64,000 nt of DNA, from the NCBI GenBank assembly GCA_963732765.1, contig CAVTAS010000008.1, positions 682,001-746,000 on the forward strand, written 5' to 3'. A program made the translations under genes and the position numbers. The stretch is from JANYHF01 sp963732765 (GTDB lineage: Bacteria > Pseudomonadota > Alphaproteobacteria > Rhizobiales > Hyphomicrobiaceae). Position 1 is the stretch's first letter, and every line of letters starts with the position of its first letter. This document shows positions 1 to 8,743 of this stretch, one piece after another. Below the pieces are notes generated by a model. That model had not been told where the DNA came from, did not search any database, and was given only the letters and a program-made list of their open reading frames with translations.

Positions 1-1
1 T

Positions 2-562
2 GCTGAGGCAGCCGGAAAGGACCCGGTTGCCTTCCGCTTGGCGATGTTGTCGAAACACCCGCGTCATGCGGCCGTCTTGAAGCTGGCCGCTGAGAAAGCT
101 GGCTGGGGCACGCCCTTGCCGGACGGGCGCTATCGCGGCGTTGCGCTGGCTGAGGCCTTCAACACCATCGTCGCCCAGGTGGTCGAGATCACCGTTCCGA
201 AGGCGGGCGAAGTGAAAGTCGAACGCGTCGTAGCCGCGGTCGATTGCGGTACCGTGATCAATCCCGATCAGGTGAAAGCGCAAATCGAAGGCGGCATCGG
301 CTTTGGTCTGGGCGCGATCCTGGCCGAGCAAATTACGCTGACGGCTGGCAAGGTCGACCAAGAGAATTACGATCTTTATACACCTCTGCGCATCAACCAG
401 ATGCCCGTGGTGGAGGTGCACACGGTTGCCTCCGATGCTCCGCCTACAGGCATTGGCGAGCCCGGCGTGCCACCGATCGGCCCGGCCCTGGCCAATGCGA
501 TCTACGCCGCAACCAAGAAACGCGTGCGCGTGTTGCCGGTCGCCAAAGGACTGTCGGCCTAA
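2..562 (+). CDS. Molybdopterin-binding subunit of xanthine dehydrogenase-family oxidoreductase (IorB-like), 3' end only
   Basis: The reading frame is open from the window edge, so only the last 186 residues are visible. They match the C-terminal molybdopterin-binding part of large subunits such as isoquinoline 1-oxidoreductase beta subunit (IorB). Visible landmarks are VDCGTVINPD, the glycine-rich GGIGFGLGA stretch and GIGEPGVPPIGPALANAI near the end. In this superfamily the Glu of the GEPG motif is the catalytic base next to the Mo centre. Such subunits hydroxylate N-heterocycles or aldehydes and usually pair with a small 2Fe-2S subunit, which would lie outside the window. The IorB assignment rests on this tail alone, so the substrate is unknown. 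A strong terminator follows about 180 bases downstream. Confidence 0.85.
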   Translation, partial: AEAAGKDPVAFRLAMLSKHPRHAAVLKLAAEKAGWGTPLPDGRYRGVALAEAFNTIVAQVVEITVPKAGEVKVERVVAAVDCGTVINPDQVKAQIEGGIGFGLGAILAEQITLTAGKVDQENYDLYTPLRINQMPVVEVHTVASDAPPTGIGEPGVPPIGPALANAIYAATKKRVRVLPVAKGLSA

Positions 563-742
563 TGGTCAAGTTCAGAGGGCGGCGGCGCTGCCGCCCTCGT
601 TGCGCAATGGGGGCGGAATGAGCCAAAATCACCCGCTCGTTATCCCTTCCTTAAGGATATCGGCCTAGGGTTTTTCTCATCCAGTCTTCTGGATCCGGAG
701 TGGGTCCTGTCCACTCTGTTTGACGCCTCCCTGTTAACTTCT

Positions 743-772
743 GAGCCGCCTAAACCGCGGCTCATTTTTTTT
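743..772 (+). terminator. Rho-independent terminator
   Basis: A perfect 7-bp stem GAGCCGC/GCGGCTC (743-749 with 757-763) encloses a 7-base loop and is followed by a run of T (765-772). It probably ends the oxidoreductase transcript. The rest of 563-910 holds no gene that I can support; the part after the hairpin presumably contains the promoter of the next gene. Confidence 0.85.
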
Positions 773-910
773 GCCTTGTTTCGGGACGAATCGGCCCCTT
801 TTTAGCTCGAATCGGAAGGTGTTCCTTAACTTGCATGCAATCATACTTGCATTCGACTGCAGGTCTTGCATGATGGTTTTTGCGAACAGTTCAGTGGTGA
901 TAGTTCAATC

Positions 911-1519
911 ATGAGCGAGCGTGGCGTACGCGAAGAAGCCGGATCCGGCGTGATGGTGTCGTTCGGCGAACGGTATCTGACCTCGGAACGGTTCCAGTCC
1001 ATCTACCGTGAGGGGATGGAGCTGGTGGAAGAGACGGCCCGCTATCTCGATGGCGATGGCCGCGGCGAAGGCAAGTCGCTGAAGGGCGCAACGTCGCTGA
1101 GTTACGCGACCGAGAGCATGCGGCTGACGACGCGGCTCATGAACATTGCGTCCTGGCTGCTGATCCGGCGCTCGGTGAACAATGGCGAGATGACGCAGGA
1201 GCGCGCCCGGCGCGAGCGTCTGAAGCTGAAGATCGACTCGATCGGCCGCCCGTCCCACATCAAGGGCTTCGACGAGCTGCCCGCTCGTCTGCAGGCGCTG
1301 ATCACGGCAAGCTTTGGCCTGCAGGACAAGGTGATCAAGCTGGATCGCCTGTTCGAGGGCGGCAGCGTGTTGGGCGAGGACTCCCAGCCGCGTGCCCAAC
1401 TCCCGGCGCCACAGGACGCGACCTCGCAGGCCCTGGTGGCGGTGACCGGCGATCCGAAGGCGTCGCTGTCGCGCATCCGGCTGGTGTTCAACGCCGATAC
1501 GGTAGCGAACAAGCATTGA
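911..1519 (+). CDS. rcdA: DUF1465 family protein, RcdA-like cell-cycle adaptor
   Basis: This is a 202-residue, mostly helical cytoplasmic protein. The segment around residues 55-95 (SLSYATESMRLTTRLMNIAS, then WLLIRRSVNNGEM) is the conserved block of DUF1465. In Caulobacter, RcdA is the DUF1465 protein that helps deliver the master regulator CtrA to ClpXP for degradation. The N-terminal 15 residues and the C-terminal tail after residue about 150 are low in conservation. I prefer the ATG at 911 because the upstream in-frame start at 866 is a TTG and would add an unremarkable leader. The Shine-Dalgarno sequence is weak. The gene stands alone, facing rpmE. The family is clear; the CtrA role is transferred from Caulobacter. 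Confidence 0.8.
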   Translation: MSERGVREEAGSGVMVSFGERYLTSERFQSIYREGMELVEETARYLDGDGRGEGKSLKGATSLSYATESMRLTTRLMNIASWLLIRRSVNNGEMTQERARRERLKLKIDSIGRPSHIKGFDELPARLQALITASFGLQDKVIKLDRLFEGGSVLGEDSQPRAQLPAPQDATSQALVAVTGDPKASLSRIRLVFNADTVANKH

Positions 1520-1533
1520 TGGTCGGATTGCCG

Positions 1534-1608
1534 GCCTAGGGGCGGCTTGCGGGCCGCCCGTTACCAACACGCCCGCTGTTATGAGGGCGGTCGCTAACCG
1601 CCCCTACA
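1534..1608. repeat. Palindromic intergenic repeat (TAGGGGCGG family), copy 1
   Basis: An arm beginning TAGGGGCGGCTTGCGG (from about 1537) pairs with an arm ending CGCTAACCGCCCCTAC (to about 1607). A second, better-preserved copy lies at 59437-59507 upstream of pheA. This is a GC-rich REP-like element between the convergent rcdA and rpmE genes. Its function is unknown; it could act as a transcription barrier. Confidence 0.6.
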
Positions 1609-1630
1609 AACTCCCGCTGCACCCCAGCAA

Positions 1631-1665
1631 CAAAACAGGCCCCGGCGTTCCCGCGCGGGGCCTGT
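1631..1665 (-). terminator. Terminator of rpmE
   Basis: A 10-bp perfect stem ACAGGCCCCG/CGGGGCCTGT (1635-1644 with 1656-1665) lies just beyond the rpmE stop codon. Read on the minus strand it is followed by TTTTG, as expected for an intrinsic terminator of a highly expressed ribosomal protein gene. Confidence 0.8.
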
Positions 1666-1691
1666 CTTCGTTCGGGCCATCGCCCGCAGCG

Positions 1692-1922
1692 CTACTTCTT
1701 GAAAATGCCTTCGAACTTCTTGTTGAACTTGGTCAGGCGGCCGCCGCGGTCCAGCAACTGCTGGTTGCCGCCGGTCCAGGCCGGATGCGTGCTCGGATCG
1801 ATGTCGAGCATGATCTTGTCGCCCTCGTTGCCGTAGGTCGAATAGGTCGTGTACTCGGTGCCATTGGTCATCACGACGGTGACGGAATGGTAGTCGGGAT
1901 GCAGGCCTGCGGTCTTCTTCAT
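1692..1922 (-). CDS. rpmE: 50S ribosomal protein L31
   Basis: This 76-residue protein has the L31 signature MKKTAGLHPDYH at its start, and STHPAWTGG followed by a basic C-terminus (KFNKKFEGIFKK). It is the alphaproteobacterial type without any cysteine, so it cannot bind zinc through the CxxC motifs found in zinc-ribbon L31 paralogues. The start is fixed by the family's MKK beginning; a 9-codon extension upstream is not supported. The gene is monocistronic, convergent with rcdA and followed by a strong terminator. L31 bridges the large and small ribosomal subunits. Confidence 0.97.
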   Translation of the reverse strand: MKKTAGLHPDYHSVTVVMTNGTEYTTYSTYGNEGDKIMLDIDPSTHPAWTGGNQQLLDRGGRLTKFNKKFEGIFKK

Positions 1923-2192
1923 GGGAAAGTCTCGATGGTTGGCCCGCACGATGTTGCGCGCGGAGCAGCGGGACCCGGATCAAGGGGAGTTGAGGCGAGG
2001 AGATAGCCCGGGACTGGGGGCGGGGTCAAGAGCTTGGCGCAACCTCATCGCTTGTTTGCTGAGGCTGGTGGACGGGTTTCCCGGCACCAAGCAGCTGTCA
2101 CATAGCAAACCTATAGGCTTGCGCCATGGACGGAACGATCGGTCCCAAAGCCGATCGCCAACCGTCCGGACCAAACCGCAAGGACATCAAAC

Positions 2193-3296
2193 ATGAGCAT
2201 CCTGAAGACTTCGGTTGCGCTTGCCGCAATCGTCGCCGTCGCTGCGCAGGCGACGGTCGCCACTGCCGCCGGCATGGAAGACCTGGTGGCCGCCGCCAAG
2301 AAGGAAGGCGAACTCACCGTCATCGCCCTGCCCCACGACTGGTGCGGCTATGGTGACGTGATCGCCGGCTTCAAGGCCAAGTACGGCATCAAAGTCAACG
2401 AACTCAACCCCGACGCCGGTTCGGGCGACGAAGTCGAGGCCGTCAAGGCCAACAAGGACAACAAGGGCCCGCAGGCTCCCGACGTGGTCGACGTCGGCCT
2501 GTCGTTCGGTCCGCAGATGAAGAAAGACGGCCTGATCCAGGCTTACAAGGTCTCGACCTGGGACGAGATCCCGGACTCGATGAAGGATCCCGAGGGCTTC
2601 TGGACCGGCGACTACTACGGCGTGCTCTCGATGATGGTCAACAAGGACCTGGTCAAGAAGATCCCCGCCGACTGGGCCGATCTGATGTCCGATGATTACA
2701 AGGGCATGGTCGCACTCTCGGGCGATCCGCGCTCCTCGAACCAGGCCACCATGGCGATCTACGCCGCCGGTTTGGCCTCGGGCAAGACCGACGCCAAGGA
2801 CGCGGCTCAGGCCGGCCTCGAGTTCTTCGCTGCCCTGAACAAAAAGGGCAACTTCGTGCCGGTCGCCGGCAAGGCCGCCTCGCTGGCCCAGGGCGCTACG
2901 CCCATCACCATCCTGTGGGACTACAACTCCCTCAGCGGTCGCGACACCCTCAAGGGCAATCCCCCGGTTGAGGTCGTGGTGCCGAAGTCGGGCGTCATCG
3001 CCGGCGTCTATGTGCAGGCCATCTCGGCCTACGCTCCCCACGTCAACGCCGCCAAGCTCTGGCTGGAGTATCTCTACTCGGACGAAGGCCAGATCGGCTG
3101 GCTGAAGGGCTACTGCCACCCGGCTCGCTTCAACGCCATGGTCGCCGCCAAGAAGATCTCGGACGAGGTGATGGCCAAGCTTCCGCCGGCCGCCGGCTAC
3201 GCCGCCGCCAAGTTCCCGACGCTCGACGAGCAGGGCGCTGCCAAGGAGCATGTCGCCAAGAACTGGGACACGGTTGTCGGCGCTGCCGTCAAGTAA
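2193..3296 (+). CDS. ABC transporter extracellular solute-binding protein
   Basis: This 367-residue protein has a lysine-containing N-region, a hydrophobic core and a signal-peptidase site near residue 26 (ATVATAAG), so it is periplasmic. The mature part begins EDLVAAAKKEGELTVI, the usual start of the family that binds iron, polyamines, thiamine or phosphonates. The pattern VDVGLSFGPQMKKDG and a C-terminal AAKLWLEYLYSDEGQ segment fit the same fold. The ATG has a good AAGGA about nine bases upstream. A complete importer follows after a long repeat: two permeases and an ATPase. The set is one operon by layout, but the substrate cannot be named from sequence by eye; a polyamine, Fe(III) or 2-aminoethylphosphonate would all fit the family. 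Confidence 0.88.
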   Translation: MSILKTSVALAAIVAVAAQATVATAAGMEDLVAAAKKEGELTVIALPHDWCGYGDVIAGFKAKYGIKVNELNPDAGSGDEVEAVKANKDNKGPQAPDVVDVGLSFGPQMKKDGLIQAYKVSTWDEIPDSMKDPEGFWTGDYYGVLSMMVNKDLVKKIPADWADLMSDDYKGMVALSGDPRSSNQATMAIYAAGLASGKTDAKDAAQAGLEFFAALNKKGNFVPVAGKAASLAQGATPITILWDYNSLSGRDTLKGNPPVEVVVPKSGVIAGVYVQAISAYAPHVNAAKLWLEYLYSDEGQIGWLKGYCHPARFNAMVAAKKISDEVMAKLPPAAGYAAAKFPTLDEQGAAKEHVAKNWDTVVGAAVK

Positions 3297-3309
3297 GACG
3301 GACTGCACT

Positions 3310-3528
3310 TCCCTCTCCCCCAACGCTCTTTCGCGCTGGGGGAGAGGAGACCGCGTCTCGCAGCGCGTTTCAGCGCAAGAGCCACGCGGTCGGTGAGGGG
3401 CAGCCGCTTGCTCCGAACTCGTCGAGCCACATTCACGGAGCAAGTGGCTGCCCCTCATCCGGCCTTGGTTCCTCCGCGCTATGGCGCGTCGGCGGCCACC
3501 TTCTCCCCCTGAAGTAGGGGGAGAAGGA
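3310..3528. repeat. Long intergenic repeat (CTCTCCCCC family), copy 1
   Basis: About 220 bases bounded by hairpins of the form CTCTCCCCC...GGGGGAGAG. Inside, a large inverted repeat pairs GAGGGGCAGCCGCTTGCTCC (about 3394-3414) with a GGAGCAAGTGGCTGCCCCTC arm (about 3438-3458). It separates the solute-binding gene from its permeases. Six other full copies lie in the window (30569, 32169, 45881, 50878, 53497, 57658). Confidence 0.85.
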
Positions 3529-3550
3529 AGTCAGCGGAGACTTGCATCGC

Positions 3551-4408
3551 ATGCCATCAGGCGCACGAGGAATCACGGCCGCTGCTCTGCAGTTGATCCC
3601 GTTCGCCGTCTTTGCCGTGATGTTCCTCTTACTGCCGACGTCCTATCTCTTCATCGGCGCGTTCCAGGATCACGACGGGCATTTCACCTTCGGCAATATT
3701 GCCAAACTGTTTACGCCCTCCATCCTCAACGCCTATTGGCTGAGCATCCAGATCAGCGCCATCTCCGCGATCCTTGGCGCGGTGTTTGGCACGGGCGTCG
3801 CCTGGGCCATCAAGGAGGGCGCGCTGCCGGACGGCGTGCGCTCGGCCATCACGACGCTGTCGGGCGTCACCTCTAATTTCGCCGGCGTGCCGCTGGCTTT
3901 CGCGTTCCTGGCCACGCTCGGGCGCACCGGCATCGTCACGGCGCTACTGGCCTACGTTGGCATCGATATCTACCGGGATGGGTTCTCCATCTACAACGTT
4001 ACCGGCCTGACGCTGACCTATCTTTACTTCCAGCTGCCGCTGATGGTGCTGGTTATCCTGCCCGCCATCGACGGCCTGAAAAAGGAATGGTCGGAGGCCT
4101 CCGCCATGCTGGGCGCGACGCCGCTGCAGCATTTCATGGGCGTGACGCTGCCGATCCTGGCCCCGAGCGTGCTCGGGGCGGCGCTGCTGCTGTTCGCCAA
4201 CGCTTTCGGAGCGGTCGCCACCGCCTTTGCGCTCACCTCGGGATCGATCAACCTGATCACCATCCTGTTGTTTGCCCAGATCCGTGGTGACGTGCTGCAC
4301 GACGCCAACCTCGGCTACGCGCTGGCCTTCGGCATGGTGGTGATCACCGGGCTATGCAATCTCGGCTATCTCTGGCTGCGCTCGGTTTCGGAACGGAGGA
4401 GCGCATGA
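3551..4408 (+). CDS. ABC transporter permease, first subunit
   Basis: This 285-residue inner-membrane protein has about six to seven hydrophobic segments. The EAA cytoplasmic loop of binding-protein-dependent permeases reads EASAMLGATPLQHFMGVTLP, at about residues 182-201. The ATG at 3551 follows GCGGAGA with good spacing; a TTG three codons upstream is possible but less likely. The gene overlaps the next permease by 4 bases (ATGA), showing translational coupling. Together with the upstream solute-binding protein and downstream ATPase it forms a spermidine/iron/phosphonate-type importer in which the two permease halves are separate polypeptides. Confidence 0.9.
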   Translation: MPSGARGITAAALQLIPFAVFAVMFLLLPTSYLFIGAFQDHDGHFTFGNIAKLFTPSILNAYWLSIQISAISAILGAVFGTGVAWAIKEGALPDGVRSAITTLSGVTSNFAGVPLAFAFLATLGRTGIVTALLAYVGIDIYRDGFSIYNVTGLTLTYLYFQLPLMVLVILPAIDGLKKEWSEASAMLGATPLQHFMGVTLPILAPSVLGAALLLFANAFGAVATAFALTSGSINLITILLFAQIRGDVLHDANLGYALAFGMVVITGLCNLGYLWLRSVSERRSA

Positions 4409-5184
4409 GCCGCTCGCTGGGCTGGCGCTGGCTGTGGCTTGGCCTCGGCCTCTCCTATCTGCTGGTGCCGCTGATCGGCGTGTTCGAGTTCTCGCTCCGC
4501 ATGCGCCGCGGCGTCTACAGTTTCGATGCCTATGGCGTGGTGCTGGCCGATCCGCAGTTTCAAGAGACATTCCTCTATTCGACCCTGATGGGCGTTGCCG
4601 CCGTATTGCTGGCGTTGGCGTTGGTGGTGCCGGCAGCCTACGTCGTGCATCTGAGATTGCCGCGCCTCAGGCCCGTGCTGGAATTCGTGACGCTGCTGCC
4701 GCTGGTCATCCCGGCGATCGTCATCGTCTTTGGCTATTTCCGCCTCTACGGCTCCAGCTCTTGGATTGCTCTCACGCACACCGAAATGGGCGCCAACACG
4801 CTGCTCGCCTGCGGCTATGCCACTCTCGCCCTGCCCTACCTGTACCGCGCGGTCGACACCGGTCTCACCGCCATTGATGTCCGCACGCTGACAGAAGCAG
4901 CCGAGAGCCTGGGCGCCGGCCCCATACGCATCCTGGTCTCCGTCATCCTGCCGAATATCCGTGCAGCTCTGTTATCTGGCGCCTTCCTGACAGTCGCCAT
5001 TGTGCTGGGTGATTTCACTTTCGCCAGTCTCTTGGATCGACCGGGATTTGGCCCTTACATGCAGCTGCTCGGCGCTAACCGCGCCTATGAGCCGGCTGCC
5101 CTCAGCGTCATCGCGTTTTTCCTGACCTGGGGCCTCATGGCGCTCATTGGCGCCTTCGGTCAATCCCGCAAGAAATCGAGATAG
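4405..5184 (+). CDS. ABC transporter permease, second subunit
   Basis: This 259-residue polytopic membrane protein is the partner of the preceding permease. Its EAA loop is EAAESLGAGPIRILVSVILP near residue 170, and the remainder is hydrophobic helices. The start is the ATG at 4405, immediately after GGAGGA and overlapping the stop of the upstream gene. The ATPase gene begins 2 bases after its stop codon. It probably forms the heterodimeric membrane channel with the first permease. Confidence 0.9.
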   Translation: MSRSLGWRWLWLGLGLSYLLVPLIGVFEFSLRMRRGVYSFDAYGVVLADPQFQETFLYSTLMGVAAVLLALALVVPAAYVVHLRLPRLRPVLEFVTLLPLVIPAIVIVFGYFRLYGSSSWIALTHTEMGANTLLACGYATLALPYLYRAVDTGLTAIDVRTLTEAAESLGAGPIRILVSVILPNIRAALLSGAFLTVAIVLGDFTFASLLDRPGFGPYMQLLGANRAYEPAALSVIAFFLTWGLMALIGAFGQSRKKSR

Positions 5185-5186
5185 CT

Positions 5187-6243
5187 ATGTCGGCTGCCGG
5201 CTTTCTGTCCCTCAATGGCCTGGAGAAATCCTTCGGCAAAACCCGCGTGGTGCAGGGGTTCTCGCTGCAGGCCGCGCAGGGCGAGTTCATCTCGCTGCTC
5301 GGGCCGTCGGGCTGCGGCAAGACCACGGTATTGCGCATGATCGCAGGCTTCGAGCAGCCCACAGCGGGATCGATCCGCATCGGCGATATGGATGTGACGG
5401 GCAAGCCGGCCAACCAGCGCCAGATCGGCATGGTGTTCCAGAGCTACGCCCTGTTCCCGAATATGACCGTCGCCCGCAATATCGGCTTCGGGCTGAAGGT
5501 CGCCGGCAAGCCGCGCAAGGAGATCGAGGCCCGCGTCACCGAGATGCTGGAGCTGATCGACCTGCCGAAATTGGGCCACCGCTATCCGTCGGAACTGTCG
5601 GGCGGCCAGCAGCAGCGCGTTTCGCTGGCCCGCGCCGTTGCCCGCGAACCGAAAGATCCTTTTGCTCGACGAGCCGCTCTCAGCGCTCGATGCCAAGATC
5701 CGCATCGCCCTGCGCGACGACCTGCGTGCGCTGCAGCGCAAACTCGGCATCACCGCCATTTTCGTCACGCACGACCAGGAGGAGGCGCTCGCCCTCTCCG
5801 ACCGCGTGGTGGTGATGAACGCCGGCAAGGTCGACCAGATCGGCACGCCCGCCGACATCTATTCGCGCCCGGCGACATCGTTCGTGGCCACCTTCGTCGG
5901 CGCGATGAACGTGCTGGAATGCGATGTGGCCGACGCCGCATCTGGCCGACTCAAGCTGCACGGGCAGGAGTTGCGGCTGGCAGGAGCGGCTGCGCACTCC
6001 GGCAAACTTCGTGTCGGCGTGCGTCCCGAGGCCATGACGCTCACGGAGCTTTCCGGCGGCAACCGCCTCACCGGCACCGTCGAGGACAGGACGTTCCTCG
6101 GCCCGATCCTGCGCCTGCGCGCCAAGGTCGGTGAGACCACCATCCGCCTCGATCTGTTCGGCGCGGCCCGCAATGCCCCGCCCAGGATCGGCGACCAAGT
6201 CGGCATTTGGTTCTCGACTGAGAGCGTCGTGCCGCTGGATTGA
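5187..6243 (+). CDS. ABC transporter ATP-binding protein (PotA/FbpC-like), frameshifted
   Basis: The nucleotide-binding domain shows Walker A GPSGCGKTT (residues 39-47), a Q-loop in MVFQSYALFPNM and the signature LSGGQQQR (137-144). The frame then shifts after about residue 156 (near 5650-5655). In the next frame it continues ILLLDEPLSALD (Walker B and D-loop) and THDQEEALALSDR (H-loop), then a C-terminal TOBE-like regulatory domain from about 5900. Removing one base in the run GAACCGAAAGATCC restores a 351-residue protein of normal family length. An extra A is therefore the simplest explanation, either an assembly error or a recent mutation. It is the last gene of the importer operon and powers the two permeases. 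Confidence 0.85.
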
Positions 6244-6250
6244 TGCTGCG

Positions 6251-6871
6251 TCAGACTTGGTTGGCAAGGTCGGATTGGGGCAGTTCTTCGATGCCAGTGT
6301 TGGCGTAGATATCGGCGAGCGCCAGTTGGCATTTGATTTTCGGCAACTCGATCACGTCTGGCAATCGCTCCGCATCCAGGATGTCCCAACCGCTCTTTGT
6401 TCGTTCAAAGAGGGTCACGGCTGCGACCTCGCCATCAACCAGCAGGATGTACTCAAGTTTTTCGTGCCGCCGGTATTTCCTCAATTTTCGTTCCCATGAC
6501 GCGCCAGTGTTCGACTTCGAGAGCACCTCGACAGCCAGGCGAAGTTCAAGCGCCTCGTAAAGGCCAGGCTTCGGCGGATCGCAAGTGACCATGACGTCGG
6601 GCCGCCGCACCGACCGAATACGGGTGCGCAAGCCCATGTCGGCCGTGGTTGGGTGACACGGGCTACCGCGCAACTGATTGCCCAGCGACATGATGATATT
6701 GACGACCATCCGGTCATGGATCCGACTCGCGCCAGCCATCATCTCTACCGGCACGCCGTCGACAAGCTCGTACCTCTCCTCCTGGTCGAGGCACCACTGC
6801 AGGAATTCGTCCGCTTCCATGAGTTGGATTGCCGCTATCGACGTGAGCGGCCTCGGTAAGCGTGACACCAT
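6251..6871 (-). CDS. Uma2 family (DUF820) putative PD-(D/E)XK nuclease, copy 1
   Basis: This 206-residue protein has the Uma2 core: RRPDVMVTCDPP, then LAVEVLSKSNTG, then RKLRKYRRHEKLEYILLVD. The Asp of RPD, the Glu of VEVLS and the following Lys/Tyr segment correspond to the restriction-endonuclease-like active site described for this family. The biological role of Uma2 proteins is unknown; they are abundant in cyanobacteria and scattered in proteobacteria. The start is the ATG at 6871, next to a TTG at 6874. It is convergent with the ABC ATPase (7-base gap) and divergent from ettA. A closely related paralogue lies at 12465-13046. Lone genes of this type often behave as mobile cargo; that is inference. 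Confidence 0.85.
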   Translation of the reverse strand: MVSRLPRPLTSIAAIQLMEADEFLQWCLDQEERYELVDGVPVEMMAGASRIHDRMVVNIIMSLGNQLRGSPCHPTTADMGLRTRIRSVRRPDVMVTCDPPKPGLYEALELRLAVEVLSKSNTGASWERKLRKYRRHEKLEYILLVDGEVAAVTLFERTKSGWDILDAERLPDVIELPKIKCQLALADIYANTGIEELPQSDLANQV

Positions 6872-6997
6872 CAAAGTTTAGCACACATCAGCTTCATTCG
6901 CGAGACTTGCCCGCCGGGCGATTGCACTTGCACGAAGGCTCCGCTACACCCACGCCAACCCTCAACATTTCTTTGACCTGAAGGCGCGGACACATCC

Positions 6998-8656
6998 ATG
7001 GCCAATCCCCAATTCGTCTACCACATGCAGAATCTGTCCAAGACCTATCCGGGCGGCAAGCAGGTGCTCAAGAACATCAACCTGTCGTTCTACCCCGGCG
7101 CCAAGATCGGCGTGGTTGGTTTGAACGGTGCGGGTAAGTCGACGCTGTTGAAGATCATGGCCGGCACGACCACCGACTTCACCGGCGAGGCCTGGGCCGC
7201 CGATGGCATCAAGCTCGGTTATCTGGCGCAGGAGCCGCCACTCAATCCTGACAAGGATGTGCTGGGCAACGCCAAGGAGGGCGTGGCGGAGAAGTATGCC
7301 ATTCTCGAGCGTTACAACGAGATCGCCGCCAATTATACTGACGAAACCGCCGACGAGATGACGGCGCTGCAGGACCAGATCGACGCCGGTGGCTTGTGGG
7401 ATCTAGACAGCCAGGTCGAGCAGTCGCTGGACGCGTTAGGTTGCCCGCCCGCCGATGCCGATGTGACCAAGCTCTCGGGCGGCGAGCGCCGCCGCGTGGC
7501 GTTGTGCAAGCTGTTGCTGTCGAAGCCCGACATCCTGCTGCTCGACGAGCCCACGAACCATCTCGATGCCGAGACAACGGCCTGGTTGGAAAAATTCCTG
7601 CGCGATTATGCCGGCTGCATCATGCTGGTCACGCATGATCGCTACTTTCTTGATAATATTACGCAATGGACGCTTGAACTCGATCGTGGCACGGGCGTGC
7701 CCTACAAGGGCAACTATTCGAGCTGGCTGGAGCAGAAGACCAAGCGCCAGGAGGTCGAGCAGAGCCAGGAGGCCAGCAAGACGCGTGCGCTCAAGCGCGA
7801 GCTGGAATGGATCCGTGCCTCACCCAAGGCGCGCCAGGCCAAGTCGAAGGCGCGTATTCAGGCCTATGACCGGCTGGTGGACGAGGTCGGCAATCAGAAG
7901 GTCGATACCGCGCAATTCCAGATCGCCCCAGGCCCGCGCCTTGGCGGCGTAGTGGTCGAGGTCAGCGAACTGTCGAAGTCTTTCGGCGACAAACTGCTGA
8001 TCGACGGCCTGAGTTTCAAGCTGCCGCCCGGCGGCATCATCGGCGTGATCGGCCCGAATGGCGCGGGCAAGACGACGCTGTTCAAGATGATCACGGGCGT
8101 CGAAAAGCCCGACAAAGGGGCCATCCGGCTCGGCGATACCGTGAAGATCTCCTATGTGGACCAATCCCGCGCGCATCTCGATGACAAGAAAAACGTCTGG
8201 GAGGAGATTTCCCAGGGCGCAGACATGATCAGCTTAGGGGGCAAGCGCGAAGTGCCGAGCCGGGCCTATTGCGGCTGGTTCAACTTCAAGGGATCGGACC
8301 AGCAGAAAAAGGTCGGGTTGCTGTCAGGCGGCGAGCGCAACCGCGTGCATCTGGCCAAGCTGTTGAAAGAAGGCGGCAATTTGCTGCTGCTCGACGAGCC
8401 GACCAACGACCTCGACACCGAGACGCTGGCAGCGCTCGAAGCAGCGCTGGAAGATTTTCCGGGCTGTGCCGTGATCATCAGCCATGACCGCTTCTTCCTG
8501 GACCGCATCGCCACGCACATCCTGGCCTTCGAGGGCGATAGCCATGTGGAGTGGTTCGAGGGCAATTTCGCGTCGTACGAAGAAGACAAGCGCCGCCGCC
8601 TGGGCGAGCACGCCACCGACCCGCACCGCATCAAGTTCAAGCGGTTCGAGCGGTAG
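6998..8656 (+). CDS. ettA: Energy-dependent translational throttle protein EttA (ABC-F ATPase)
   Basis: This 552-residue cytosolic protein has two ABC domains and no membrane segments. The first has Walker A GLNGAGKST (41-49) and LSGGERRRVAL; the second has GPNGAGKTT near residue 352 and LSGGERNRVHL. Between them is the basic linker that acts as the P-site tRNA interaction motif in ABC-F proteins (residues about 245-305, rich in Lys, Arg and Gln). The insert CGWFNFKG in the second domain and the FEGNFASYEEDKRRR tail are typical of EttA. EttA binds the ribosomal E site and gates entry into elongation according to the ADP/ATP ratio. The ATG is preceded by AAGGCGCGGA. The gene appears monocistronic and ends before a hairpin shared with the convergent anti-sigma gene. 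Confidence 0.96.
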   Translation: MANPQFVYHMQNLSKTYPGGKQVLKNINLSFYPGAKIGVVGLNGAGKSTLLKIMAGTTTDFTGEAWAADGIKLGYLAQEPPLNPDKDVLGNAKEGVAEKYAILERYNEIAANYTDETADEMTALQDQIDAGGLWDLDSQVEQSLDALGCPPADADVTKLSGGERRRVALCKLLLSKPDILLLDEPTNHLDAETTAWLEKFLRDYAGCIMLVTHDRYFLDNITQWTLELDRGTGVPYKGNYSSWLEQKTKRQEVEQSQEASKTRALKRELEWIRASPKARQAKSKARIQAYDRLVDEVGNQKVDTAQFQIAPGPRLGGVVVEVSELSKSFGDKLLIDGLSFKLPPGGIIGVIGPNGAGKTTLFKMITGVEKPDKGAIRLGDTVKISYVDQSRAHLDDKKNVWEEISQGADMISLGGKREVPSRAYCGWFNFKGSDQQKKVGLLSGGERNRVHLAKLLKEGGNLLLLDEPTNDLDTETLAALEAALEDFPGCAVIISHDRFFLDRIATHILAFEGDSHVEWFEGNFASYEEDKRRRLGEHATDPHRIKFKRFER

Positions 8657-8703
8657 GGAGCTTCCTCAAACATCAGCTGTCGATCCAATCGGCAGAATCA
8701 GAT

Positions 8704-8740
8704 GAATATGCCGATGAAACACGACGTCATCGGCATATTC
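8704..8740. terminator. Hairpin between convergent genes (possible bidirectional terminator)
   Basis: A perfect 14-bp inverted repeat, GAATATGCCGATGA (8704-8717) with TCATCGGCATATTC (8727-8740), lies between the stops of ettA and the anti-sigma factor. There is no T-tract on either strand, so termination is inferred from position and stem strength only. Confidence 0.5.
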
Positions 8741-8743
8741 GTC

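Noticed and set aside
2187..3458. A 423-codon minus-strand frame opposite the solute-binding protein
   Set aside because: It extends into the long repeat and has no signal or domain, whereas the plus-strand protein has a signal peptide and family sequence.
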